A model generated the notes under the pieces. The model was not told the DNA's origin. It made no database searches and saw only the letters and a list, made by a program, of their open reading frames with translations. This document shows positions 56,927-64,000 of a stretch of DNA of 64,000 nt, piece after piece (within the stretch, counting starts at the first letter, position 1; each line of letters begins with the position of its first letter). The stretch is taken from positions 1-64,000 of the forward strand of contig CAZUGA010000016.1 in NCBI GenBank assembly GCA_964619885.1, in the 5' to 3' direction. A program made the position numbers and the translations under genes. Source of the DNA: CAZUGA01 sp964619885. Its GTDB lineage: Bacteria; Pseudomonadota; Gammaproteobacteria; Methylococcales; UBA1147.

Positions 56927-57876
56927 ACTTGATTCTCCTTCACGGTATTGAGTGTGGCCAGATAAGCATCCTGCAAGTTTTGTTTGTCGTTGCCGAATTC
57001 GTAGATCGCTAAACCCTTTTCGATTAGAGATTTTAATAATCCGTATTGCATACTTTTGTCGGCGTCAAACAGAAATGTTGCAGAATTTTCTTCGCAATGT
57101 AGTTCAGTAATATCGGGTATTGATGTCAAAACGCTTACCAGAGATGGATCCGCTGCCGATAACATTAGCCTGATACGGGATTTGTCGCGTTGATGGTTTT
57201 CCAGGTGGCGGTGTTCGACGATTCGGCCATCCCGGAGTATCAGCATGTTGGTGGAATAGGCTTCCAGTTCGGCCAGGATGTGCGAGGACACGATCAGGGT
57301 CATTCCTCTGCTTTGTAATCGTGTAAATAGATTTGCCAAGGAATGCCTGGCTTCCGGATCGAGTCCGGAGGCCGGTTCGTCCAGGATAACAATTTTCGGC
57401 GAGTGGATGATTGCCTGCCCTATCGCGACCCGCTGGCGAAGTCCCCTTGATAATTTTCCGGTCGGTGTTGCGAGCCGGTCCTCCAGGTCTAGGCAGCGCG
57501 CTGTGTCTGCAATCGCCGAATCCAATTTGTGTACTGGTAGATCGTTGGCCATTCCTACAAAGCGGAAACATTGCGCCACGGTAAGTTGGTCGTATAAACC
57601 GAAAAAATCGGACAGATATCCGAGCCTACGGTGACAAAGGCGGGGATGTTCCTGCACATTGAGCTTATCGACCAGTATATTGCCGGATATTGGTTGCTCC
57701 AAGGCCGCTATACAACGCAATAATGTAGTTTTGCCCGCGCCGTTCGGACCGACAAGTGCCGTGATACTGCCTTGTTCGATGGAGAATGACACATCATGCA
57801 AAGCACGCTTGCCAGGATAGTCGAAGATCAAATTTTCTACACGGATGATAGTGATGGGATTCTCCTCATTATTCAA
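56923..57876 (-). CDS. ABC exporter ATP-binding protein
   Basis: A 317-residue protein with one ABC ATPase domain: Walker A GPNGAGKTT, Q-loop HRRLGYLSDFFGLYDQLTVA, signature LSRGLRQRVAIGQAI, Walker B IVILDEPASGLDPEA, switch HIL in IVSSHILAELEAYS. The C-terminal ~80 residues form the extra domain common in drug and polymer exporters. It powers the permease encoded just downstream. It follows the WD40 fragment by 51 bases in the same transcription direction. Confidence 0.93.
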   Translation of the reverse strand: MNNEENPITIIRVENLIFDYPGKRALHDVSFSIEQGSITALVGPNGAGKTTLLRCIAALEQPISGNILVDKLNVQEHPRLCHRRLGYLSDFFGLYDQLTVAQCFRFVGMANDLPVHKLDSAIADTARCLDLEDRLATPTGKLSRGLRQRVAIGQAIIHSPKIVILDEPASGLDPEARHSLANLFTRLQSRGMTLIVSSHILAELEAYSTNMLILRDGRIVEHRHLENHQRDKSRIRLMLSAADPSLVSVLTSIPDITELHCEENSATFLFDADKSMQYGLLKSLIEKGLAIYEFGNDKQNLQDAYLATLNTVKENQV

Positions 57877-57927
57877 AAATACTAATACATCGGTAGCTGG
57901 CGAATTTTAAAGATCTATTCGATTGCA

Positions 57928-58710
57928 TCAATGACTGAGTTCCAACTGGATTAGTGTTTGAGTCTGGCTATGATCTTTGTCAAAGCCTAAGGTCAAAAAT
58001 TTTTTGTCAGGGGATAATGCGTGTACCGCGATATATCCGCCAACGACGTTCCGGTTAACACACAGTATTTTGATTTGTTCGGCGATGTTCCAAACAATCA
58101 ATCGGCCAGCGTCATAGGCCATCAAAAATCTGTCGTCTAGCAGAAATTCTACCGCCTGGTTCGGCGCATTGAATAAAGTTAGAATATGGCCGTTATCTAT
58201 ATCAACAATAAGGACCTTTCTGTTGATGCAAAAGGCTAGTTTACGGTTGTCGCTGGAATAGGATAATCCGTAAATTGAACCGATTCTGTCATTTTGGTAG
58301 AGCGTTTTTTTCATCTTACCCGTATTCGAATCCCAGAGTTTAATCGAACCGTCGAGGCTTGCGGTCGCGAAGCTACGACCATCGGGCGATATTTGAATAT
58401 TGGTGATGCTATCTTCATGATGCCCTCGAAATCGGTTGAGTACTCGGCCATCTGTAATTTCTCTAAGTTGGAGAAACGAACTAAACCCCAAGATGCGTCT
58501 TAATACACCATATTCTACACCGTCGATATTGTCCGAACCCCCGACCAAAAAAGTGCGACCTGATAAACCATTGTGTCGAATTGGTCGGTGGGCAAGCCAT
58601 ACCATTGCAGCAAGGCTTGGCCTGCGGATGATTGAACGGAAGCCAGTTTGAAAACAGAGTGTTTGTCGTAACGCAGAATGAATTTGGACCAGCCCGTGCA
58701 AAGCCGGCAA
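57928..58710 (-). CDS. WD40-repeat protein fragment
   Basis: The open frame is 260 codons, but only the C-terminal ~190 look genuine: FLQLREITDGRVLNRFRGHH, then DSITNIQISPDGRSFATASL-type WD40 repeats, DGSIKLWDSNTGKMKKTLYQ, LSYSSDNRKLAFCINRKVLI, LDDRFLMAYDAGRLIVWNIA and ALSPDKKFLTLGFDKDHS. The first ~60 codons are the DUF393 gene read in another frame, so the WD40 gene seems to begin around 58500-58550 with its own start lost. That suggests a deletion fused the 3' end of a WD40 gene to the DCC gene. It lies 51 bases upstream of the ABC ATPase, so an intact ancestor may have belonged to that exporter operon. Confidence 0.7.
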   Translation of the reverse strand: MPALHGLVQIHSALRQTLCFQTGFRSIIRRPSLAAMVWLAHRPIRHNGLSGRTFLVGGSDNIDGVEYGVLRRILGFSSFLQLREITDGRVLNRFRGHHEDSITNIQISPDGRSFATASLDGSIKLWDSNTGKMKKTLYQNDRIGSIYGLSYSSDNRKLAFCINRKVLIVDIDNGHILTLFNAPNQAVEFLLDDRFLMAYDAGRLIVWNIAEQIKILCVNRNVVGGYIAVHALSPDKKFLTLGFDKDHSQTQTLIQLELSH

Positions 58711-58778
58711 ACGCCGTCAAACAAAATAATGTTTCCTTGTTCTTTCAATATTAGGAGAATTCGATTGGTATGAGTCAT
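58515..58778 (-). CDS. Truncated DCC thiol-disulphide oxidoreductase (DUF393)
   Basis: An 87-codon gene whose first ~70 residues match the DCC/DUF393 family: GNIILFDGVCRLCTGWSKFI with the paired Cys24 and Cys27 that name the family, then LRYDKHSVFKLASVQSSAGQ and YGLPTDQFDTMVYQ. Homologues continue for another 50-60 residues (an ID-GKVY-x-S-x-A-L-R-I block), which is missing; the frame ends in unrelated residues. It therefore appears truncated at about 58560 by the same junction that produced the WD40 fragment. It starts 12 bases after the DUF4166 stop. Confidence 0.75.
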   Translation of the reverse strand: MTHTNRILLILKEQGNIILFDGVCRLCTGWSKFILRYDKHSVFKLASVQSSAGQALLQWYGLPTDQFDTMVYQVALFWSGVRTISTV

Positions 58779-58789
58779 AACAAAAAACC

Positions 58790-59404
58790 TTAATCTGCAA
58801 CTGCGTTAAATGTACCCGAGTAGGCAAATGTTTGCCCCCAAAGCGGATGTACAATGTGAAAATCTACCCGGACTTGGTTGTCGCCGACTTGAGTTTCGGT
58901 GATGTAGGCGCTGCCCGTCATCAACCAATGGGGTAATTTAAGCATGTAACCGCCTAATTTGAAGACATAGTGTTTACCGTCAAAAATGAGCCTGCCGTCT
59001 TTGATTTCAAGTCTTAGCAATAAACCCAATCCGCCACGGACAAACTCTATAATTTCTTTGTCCCGGTAGCATTCCATACGCGAAAGGAACACTGCGGGTT
59101 TTCGTTTTGGATAGTGAAATAGCCGTCGCCAATACATTGTGCCGGAATGGTTGTCGGACCAATTGTAAACTTCGGTTGGAATCGCATCGCCCGAGCACGG
59201 AACCAAAGCGTGCAAGGGTCTCGCACACCAGGCCATGATTCGGCCGATCCCAGTCACGCGAATTTTGTCCATGACACCTTCATATCTAACCCTGTGGTGT
59301 TCGTTGTCGGCCCCGATGCTGTAGTGTTGGCGAACAATAGGGTTAAGCCGTTCCCAGTCATTGCCTAGCGCTTGTTGAAGTGCGGGTAAATTTTGAGATT
59401 TCAT
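58790..59404 (-). CDS. DUF4166 domain-containing protein
   Basis: A 204-residue protein of the DUF4166 family. Typical blocks are QALGNDWERLNPIVRQHYSI, MDKIRVTGIGRIMAWCARPL, IPTEVYNWSDNHSGTMYWRR and VDFHIVHPLWGQTFAYSGTF. There is no signal peptide or membrane segment. Homologues are often fused or adjacent to SDR/DoxX proteins and to DUF393, exactly the set found here, so a shared but undefined pathway is likely. It lies 17 bases after the DUF2269 gene, in the middle of the operon. Confidence 0.87.
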   Translation of the reverse strand: MKSQNLPALQQALGNDWERLNPIVRQHYSIGADNEHHRVRYEGVMDKIRVTGIGRIMAWCARPLHALVPCSGDAIPTEVYNWSDNHSGTMYWRRLFHYPKRKPAVFLSRMECYRDKEIIEFVRGGLGLLLRLEIKDGRLIFDGKHYVFKLGGYMLKLPHWLMTGSAYITETQVGDNQVRVDFHIVHPLWGQTFAYSGTFNAVAD

Positions 59405-59420
59405 TGTGGGGACTCCTAGA

Positions 59421-59888
59421 TTAAAAGGTGGGTTTAAAAACCATCAGGTAAAAGATGGCGATGACACCGATGAACGCGGGTACACCTAACCAAAACCAGG
59501 TTTTTGACAGTGTGTAATACTGCGCAGGTATTCCGCTGTTTTGTTCAATAGCGCGAAGTAACAAGTCACGCATCTTGATTTGTAAGTTCACAACCGGCAG
59601 CCAACAAAGACCAACGACGACGTACAGTATTAATGCGAGAAACAACCAACCGTTAGTCAACTGGATACCCATGGCGTTGGCCAGCAAATAACCGGTGAGT
59701 GGTTGCACAATTACTGATGTAGATGTGAAGATCCAGTCGGCAAGTACAACGTTTTTGGCGGTTACGGCCATCGCGTGAATATCACCGCTACGGTCATTCA
59801 TGTATTTAAAAAATGCAGTACCTAGACCGGTTCCAAACAACAGTGTTGAACTGACGATATGAATCAATACCAGGCTATGGTAGTTCAT
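59421..59888 (-). CDS. DUF2269 family membrane protein
   Basis: A 155-residue inner-membrane protein with four helices: SLVLIHIVSSTLLFGTGLGT, VLADWIFTSTSVIVQPLTGY, GWLFLALILYVVVGLCWLPV and FWLGVPAFIGVIAIFYLMVF. This is the DUF2269 pattern, with His at the first helix and Trp in the loop. The start at 59888 is preceded by GGAGGAT and overlaps the SDR-DoxX stop as ATGA; the longer frame to 59972 is not needed. The function is unknown; the conserved histidine resembles haem- or quinone-linked membrane proteins, but that is inference. Confidence 0.87.
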   Translation of the reverse strand: MNYHSLVLIHIVSSTLLFGTGLGTAFFKYMNDRSGDIHAMAVTAKNVVLADWIFTSTSVIVQPLTGYLLANAMGIQLTNGWLFLALILYVVVGLCWLPVVNLQIKMRDLLLRAIEQNSGIPAQYYTLSKTWFWLGVPAFIGVIAIFYLMVFKPTF

Positions 59889-61165
59889 GAGCGATCCTCC
59901 AATATGAGTAGTGAAAATGTTGCTGCAATCAACGGAATGTTTTTTAGTATCGGGGCGAATGGGTGCGTCCAAAATTCAGGTAGATACACGGTGATTATCC
60001 CGCTGTAACACATCATCAAGACGATTTGCAGGAGCAAAATTATTCTTATATTTTTACCCAACAACAATGCGCCACCCAGCATTAAATCCAGTGCGTATGC
60101 GAGGTACAGCGTCGGGCTATGCAATGACGTTGGGATACCAATTTTTTGTAGCCAGGCAAAGCTGAGTTCATGCGAAAATGCGAATATCGATACATAGGCG
60201 GAACCGATCCACAAGATTGCAAAACTGAGTCTAAGCAACGGGGTTAGCCAAGTGCGCCAGGCTGCGAGTCGATCCGCGGTTTGGGCCGGGTTAAGACGTA
60301 GATGTTCGTTTAGATCGCGGGCATTGTGGATGGTTTTCGCGGCGAATGGATGTGCGCTGATATCGTCCCGGTAAAGCATTTCTACACTACCGGAATTCAA
60401 CAGGCTACCCGGAATCAAGCTGCCGATGTGCCCCATCGCACGACTTAGCCAGGTGGGAATGTTCCAGGCAAATGCCAACGGGTAGCCCATCCATACTCGT
60501 AGCATGACCAGTATTTGCGCAAAACGATATTGGGTCGGTCCGACCGCGATGATTCGTTCGCAGGCCATCGATTCGTCCAAATGGCTCGCTTCATCAGCGA
60601 TGGAATTGGCTAAATCATCGACGTGTATAGGTTGGACTATGGTGTTGCCATTATTAATCAATGGCAGGATGGGTAGTGCAGCCAGAGACTTGAACAAAGC
60701 CATACTGCATTCACCGGGTCCGTATACGATGGAGGGTTGGACGATTGTCGATGCAATTGGAAGATTGCTCAGAAAGTCGTCTGCATCCCGTTTACTGGTC
60801 AGAAAGGCGTTGGATGCCGAGGTATCGGCACCCAATGCCGAAACTTGGATAATTTTCCGCACACCGGATTGAATACAGGCGCTGAATAATGCAATGGGTG
60901 CATTTTTTTGCAGGCTATTGAACCGTTGTGTGCCCTGTTCGCAAATAATGCCAACGCAGTTTACGACAACGTCCATGCCATCCAGGTGATCCAACCAAGC
61001 TTCCTTGCAGGTGCTTTGCGCAAAATCTACCGGAACGAGATGTGTGTAGGAAGATGCGAAGCGGGGTTTATGGCATAGGCCCCAAACTTCGTGGCCGCGC
61101 GATTCCAAGGAGGCGACCACGCGTTTGCCGATAAATCCGGTTGCTCCGGTGACCATGATTTTCAT
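59885..61165 (-). CDS. SDR epimerase-like domain fused to a DoxX-like membrane domain
   Basis: A 426-residue fusion. The N-terminal ~290 residues are an extended SDR/NAD(P)-binding domain: MVTGATGFIGKRVVASLESR, VVNCVGIICEQGTQRFNSLQ, PSIVYGPGECSMALFKSLAA. The usual Tyr-x3-Lys active site reads as SKRDADDFL without a clear tyrosine, so it may bind a nucleotide without the classical reaction. The C-terminal ~130 residues form a four-helix DoxX-like membrane domain (LRLSFAILWIGSAYVSIFAF; LYLAYALDLMLGGALLLGKN). It starts right at the stop of the small membrane gene (TAATG overlap) and couples to DUF2269 by ATGA. Confidence 0.9.
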   Translation of the reverse strand: MKIMVTGATGFIGKRVVASLESRGHEVWGLCHKPRFASSYTHLVPVDFAQSTCKEAWLDHLDGMDVVVNCVGIICEQGTQRFNSLQKNAPIALFSACIQSGVRKIIQVSALGADTSASNAFLTSKRDADDFLSNLPIASTIVQPSIVYGPGECSMALFKSLAALPILPLINNGNTIVQPIHVDDLANSIADEASHLDESMACERIIAVGPTQYRFAQILVMLRVWMGYPLAFAWNIPTWLSRAMGHIGSLIPGSLLNSGSVEMLYRDDISAHPFAAKTIHNARDLNEHLRLNPAQTADRLAAWRTWLTPLLRLSFAILWIGSAYVSIFAFSHELSFAWLQKIGIPTSLHSPTLYLAYALDLMLGGALLLGKNIRIILLLQIVLMMCYSGIITVYLPEFWTHPFAPILKNIPLIAATFSLLILEDRS

Positions 61166-61551
61166 TACCGAATCTCCGAATCGTCATGACGGGTTAAAGC
61201 GGGCGTGATCCCATTTTCAGCCAAATACGTACGGGAAACACGCCACAGCACGTAAGCAACGCCCAATACAGCCAAGAACACACCAAGCAGCCCGCGGAAT
61301 AACGTTTGTTTAACAATCAATAATCCCGAGGGTGCGTTGATCTCGCCAACTTGGCTGAAAAAAACCACCAGCAAAAGTGGAACGATATAAACCATCAGAT
61401 GGGTGTATTGGGTCCAGAATGCGGACGCTTCTGAATCGTGACAAAAAAAAGAAAGCAAAGGGCCCAACGTGGGTTTGATAATACGTAAAACGGTAAAGCT
61501 GAGTCCCATTGCGATTAATAATTCGCCGCTAAAGAGTAAATAGTCATTCAT
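61165..61551 (-). CDS. Small membrane protein heading the SDR-DoxX operon
   Basis: A 128-residue membrane protein with three helices: LLFSGELLIAMGLSFTVLRI, LMVYIVPLLLVVFFSQVGEI, LFRGLLGVFLAVLGVAYVLW. No named family is recognised. FCHDSEASAFWTQYTHLMVY is a conserved-looking loop with Cys, His and aromatic residues. The stop overlaps the next gene's ATG by one base (TAATG), placing it as the first gene of the operon. Confidence 0.7.
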   Translation of the reverse strand: MNDYLLFSGELLIAMGLSFTVLRIIKPTLGPLLSFFCHDSEASAFWTQYTHLMVYIVPLLLVVFFSQVGEINAPSGLLIVKQTLFRGLLGVFLAVLGVAYVLWRVSRTYLAENGITPALTRHDDSEIR

Positions 61552-61712
61552 GGTGTATTCCTGCTATGGTTTAAGAAAACAGATTTTGTACTGCTACCAT
61601 CGCATTCATCGTGCCAGCTATCAGTGAATAGCTAATTTATTGAAATTAAAGTAAAAATATTTCTTATTGGAAATTGTCTGTCACATAGGTTGGCACTACA
61701 GGTTAAACTGAC

Positions 61713-61729
61713 TGTAAACATCGTTTACA
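61713..61729. promoter_or_regulatory. 17-bp palindromic operator before the sensor kinase
   Basis: TGTAAAC-ATC-GTTTACA is a perfect inverted repeat seven bases before the kinase start codon, where a ribosome-binding site would normally sit. It lies in the divergent spacer between the small membrane gene and the kinase. The position fits a repressor or autoregulatory site controlling the two-component system. Confidence 0.5.
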
Positions 61730-61735
61730 TCTAAA

Positions 61736-63694
61736 ATGCAAAGCTTATATTTTGCCTATACCGGAAGTCTGGCCGCGAGCATATTGACCAGTGTGCTTTT
61801 GGCCGGGCTACTTGGGATCAAGGGTGGTCAAACCGCGGGTAGGATCCCGTTGATCTTGTTTTGTCTGGGTAATGCGTCTTGGACCTTGGGGCACTGGCTG
61901 GCACAATCACAGGGCAGTCTATCTGGTGCCAGCGTAGAATTGGGTGTGGCGTTGATCAATCTGTCGCCTTGTGTTGCTGCGGTTTATTTGCATTTCGCTT
62001 TGCTTTTTAGCCGCCAAAAGGAATGTTTGCTCAGGCGCGCTGCGTTGATAGCGGGTTATAGCTCAACAGCGCTAATCAGCTTGATCGCTATCGTCATGCA
62101 GTCAGGTAAAATCGCACCGTGGTTGGGCTTTCCCCATTTCTTCTACTACACCGGTTTTGCGTGGGTGGTTGCATTATCGACGTTATTCTTGAGCGGGGTA
62201 GGGCATTGGATTTTGTTACAAAAATACCGCTCGGCTACTGGTAAGTACAAGCGCCAATTACTCGCGGTATTGTGTTCGGGTGTCTGGGGTTTATGTGCGT
62301 CCAGCGGTTTATTGCACGCTTCGGTCGGGCTAAATATATTCCCTTACCAGGTATTGTTGCTTCCGGCTTATACGCTATTTTTGGTCTACGGAATCTTACG
62401 ATACGAATTGATGGCGTTTAACCGCTGGTTTCGTCAGGGTTTGACATGGGTTTTGTTGCTGGCGATCGTATCACTCGTAGTTACTTTGTTGATGTCTGTG
62501 GTGGTTAAATTAGGCATTGCCGACTTTCATCCCATTTCTCTGGGCATTATTTGGCTGGGTACAATGATTAGTTTTCTGATCGCCTATGGTTTGTATCAAC
62601 CATTGCAGAAGTTGGCGACACGATGGGTGTATCCCGGTGCAGAATTGGATGCTGCCCGATTGGATCATTGGCGAGAGCGTTTGTCAGACGTAAAAGATTG
62701 GCAACAGTTAAAAACCATTGCGGAAAAATTATTCCGCGATCATGTGCAGCATGAGGTCATAGTTGATTTCGCCAATGTAGAACTGGAGCGTTCGAGGTTA
62801 AATCCTGCCCATTTTAATTTTTCTTGTGTTAGGAATGCCGGAACATGGCTATGCGAAGCTTCACAAGACAGCGAGACCTGGACTTCCGCAACGCCCGGTG
62901 TTCGATTTAGCGGCGAGGTGTTCGCGGCGATACTGGCGGGCAGTGCTAATCAATTGCAACAGGCATTAGAGCTGGCCAACGAAAAAGCCAAACAACTTGA
63001 ACAATCGCATTTGGCGGAGTTGGGTCAGCTTTCCGCATCGATCGCCCACGAACTTAGAAATCCGTTGAATATTATTGCTATGGCCAATGCCGACCATGGT
63101 GCACAGAATAGAGTGGAGGTCGACACGCAATTGGAGAGAGCTAATCGCCTGGTCGCTGAATTGCTGGATTATGCTGGAGAGATGCAAATTCACAAGCAAA
63201 ACGCCAATATCAGTGATCTATGCACGGCTGTATTATCGCCTTATCAAAGGAAGCACGGGGCCCAGTCTGACTGCCCCGTCGAATTCGTCCAGGATATTTC
63301 CCCGAATTTGGTTGCTTACACCGATATTCATAGACTGCAGCAGGTTTTGGTTAATTTGATCGACAACGCAATCGTCGCGACAAGCGGTGTCCAAGATCCA
63401 GTCGTTTGTATCCGTGCGTCGAAGCAACAACTTGGGATTCGAATGGAGGTCTGCGATAACGGATGTGGAATTGATGCGGATGGTCAGGTCTCTATGTTTC
63501 AACCATTTTGCAGTGGCCACCAATCCGGTACCGGTCTGGGTTTGGCGATCGTTAAGCGCATCGTCGAGGCACACCAAGGGTCGATACGCTACAAATCTTT
63601 GAACCCAATGACCGGTCAGTGGTTTGCGTCCTGTTTCGAAATATATTTTCCCAATGCTCCAGTTGAACAAAAGACGGTTCAGACAACTACCTAG
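61736..63694 (+). CDS. Membrane sensor histidine kinase
   Basis: A 652-residue kinase. The N-terminal ~300 residues hold about eight hydrophobic helices (LYFAYTGSLAASILTSVLLA; NASWTLGHWLAQSQG; FFYYTGFAWVVALSTLFLSG; LPAYTLFLVYGILRYELMAF), similar to the 7TM/16TM-type sensor modules and with no periplasmic domain. A GAF-like linker follows (about 305-410), then HisKA with the phosphorylation site His438 (LGQLSASIAHELRNPLNIIA). The ATP-binding domain has VLVNLIDNAIVA (N box), VCDNGCGIDADG and GTGLGLAIVKRIVEAH. The response regulator starts 10 bases downstream. The layout resembles the PrsK/PrsR systems that control exopolysaccharide or PEP-CTERM genes, but that link is only suggestive. Confidence 0.92.
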   Translation: MQSLYFAYTGSLAASILTSVLLAGLLGIKGGQTAGRIPLILFCLGNASWTLGHWLAQSQGSLSGASVELGVALINLSPCVAAVYLHFALLFSRQKECLLRRAALIAGYSSTALISLIAIVMQSGKIAPWLGFPHFFYYTGFAWVVALSTLFLSGVGHWILLQKYRSATGKYKRQLLAVLCSGVWGLCASSGLLHASVGLNIFPYQVLLLPAYTLFLVYGILRYELMAFNRWFRQGLTWVLLLAIVSLVVTLLMSVVVKLGIADFHPISLGIIWLGTMISFLIAYGLYQPLQKLATRWVYPGAELDAARLDHWRERLSDVKDWQQLKTIAEKLFRDHVQHEVIVDFANVELERSRLNPAHFNFSCVRNAGTWLCEASQDSETWTSATPGVRFSGEVFAAILAGSANQLQQALELANEKAKQLEQSHLAELGQLSASIAHELRNPLNIIAMANADHGAQNRVEVDTQLERANRLVAELLDYAGEMQIHKQNANISDLCTAVLSPYQRKHGAQSDCPVEFVQDISPNLVAYTDIHRLQQVLVNLIDNAIVATSGVQDPVVCIRASKQQLGIRMEVCDNGCGIDADGQVSMFQPFCSGHQSGTGLGLAIVKRIVEAHQGSIRYKSLNPMTGQWFASCFEIYFPNAPVEQKTVQTTT

Positions 63695-63703
63695 TGATGA
63701 TTG

Positions 63704-64000
63704 ATGACGGATAAGTCAAATTCTAACATCCAAAGTTATAGAATACTTTTGGTGGACGATGAACCTGCGTTTTTACGATTATGCTCAGGCTGGTTGGCGG
63801 GTTCCGGATATCATGTCGCGACGGCGGTTGACGCAGATCAGGCGGTTTCGCGCTACGCCGAGGAAAATTACGATCTGGTATTGTTGGATCTGGCGATGCC
63901 TCCGAGTATGGACCCGCAAGACGGTTTAGCCTTGGTTGCGCAATTTGATCGGTCGCCTGTCATCGTTTTAACCGGTCATGCTCAACGGGAACTTGCGTTG
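63704..64000 (+). CDS. Response regulator, receiver domain (runs off the window)
   Basis: The first 99 codons of a response regulator. The receiver carries acidic residues Asp18-Asp19 (ILLVDDEPAFLRLCSGWLAG), the phosphorylation site in LVLLDLAMPPSMDPQDGL (Asp63, with Asp at 71), and the Thr of IVLTGHAQRELAL near the end. The effector domain lies beyond the right edge, so the output cannot be told (DNA binding, cyclase, or none). It is the natural partner of the kinase just upstream, with which it overlaps no more than 10 bases of spacer. Confidence 0.9.
   Translation, partial: MTDKSNSNIQSYRILLVDDEPAFLRLCSGWLAGSGYHVATAVDADQAVSRYAEENYDLVLLDLAMPPSMDPQDGLALVAQFDRSPVIVLTGHAQRELAL

Overview
The window is bacterial chromosome, most likely from a gammaproteobacterium. 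The evidence is a homodimeric AceE with a separate E2 and E3, a PilU-type twitching ATPase, a MexB-type RND pump, a Fis-type sigma-54 activator, Uup, and Gram-negative features (lipoproteins, a TonB-dependent receptor). Base composition is balanced to slightly AT-rich. The genus cannot be read from the sequence alone.

Layout. (1) 1-14.6 kb has low coding density. It holds a decayed NTF2-like gene, a cold-shock protein, a broken FAD oxidoreductase, an intact RND efflux pair, HdeD and DUF3750 membrane or envelope genes, a small lipoprotein, and a cation/proton antiporter cut by one in-frame TGA, separated by long spacers without recognisable genes. (2) 14.6-19 kb has DUF2147, HxlR and MarR genes and a nitrate/sulfonate/taurine-type ABC importer. 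(3) 19-38.8 kb is dense core metabolism: moaA, the pyruvate dehydrogenase operon aceE-aceF-lpdA with a coupled alpha/beta hydrolase, argG, a receiver-less sigma-54 activator, a TauE/SafE-like membrane protein, a TonB-dependent receptor, inorganic pyrophosphatase, a GT4 glycosyltransferase, pyrF, a CinA-like protein and uup. (4) 38.9-43.7 kb is an accessory island at tRNA-Ser(GGA). Three identical 152-bp tandem units, each opening with the first 22 nt of the tRNA, lie directly before the intact tRNA. After the tRNA come an integrase remnant cut by a decayed IS6-family element, a 131-bp element with IS6-like ends, and an arsR-arsC-acr3 arsenic operon bracketed by related ~30-bp imperfect palindromes and by 52-bp IS-end direct repeats. 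(5) 43.7-55.3 kb has pilU, a receiver-AlbA_2 fusion, an SMR transporter, a cyclophilin-like protein, a quinone oxidoreductase, an AT-rich surface-glycan-type gene, a MetE-like methyltransferase, and a secreted M64 metallopeptidase coupled to an unknown exported protein. (6) 55.6-61.6 kb is one long minus-strand run: a small membrane protein, SDR-DoxX fusion, DUF2269, DUF4166, a truncated DCC (DUF393) protein, a WD40 fragment, then an ABC ATPase and permease. (7) 61.7 kb to the end is a membrane sensor kinase with a 17-bp palindrome just before its start codon, followed by a response regulator that runs off the window.

The least ordinary item is the tRNA-Ser tandem array: its unit is hairpin-rich, exactly repeated, and ends at the first base of the true tRNA. 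The combination of pseudogenes, long empty spacers and IS remnants suggests ongoing gene loss next to an intact metabolic core.
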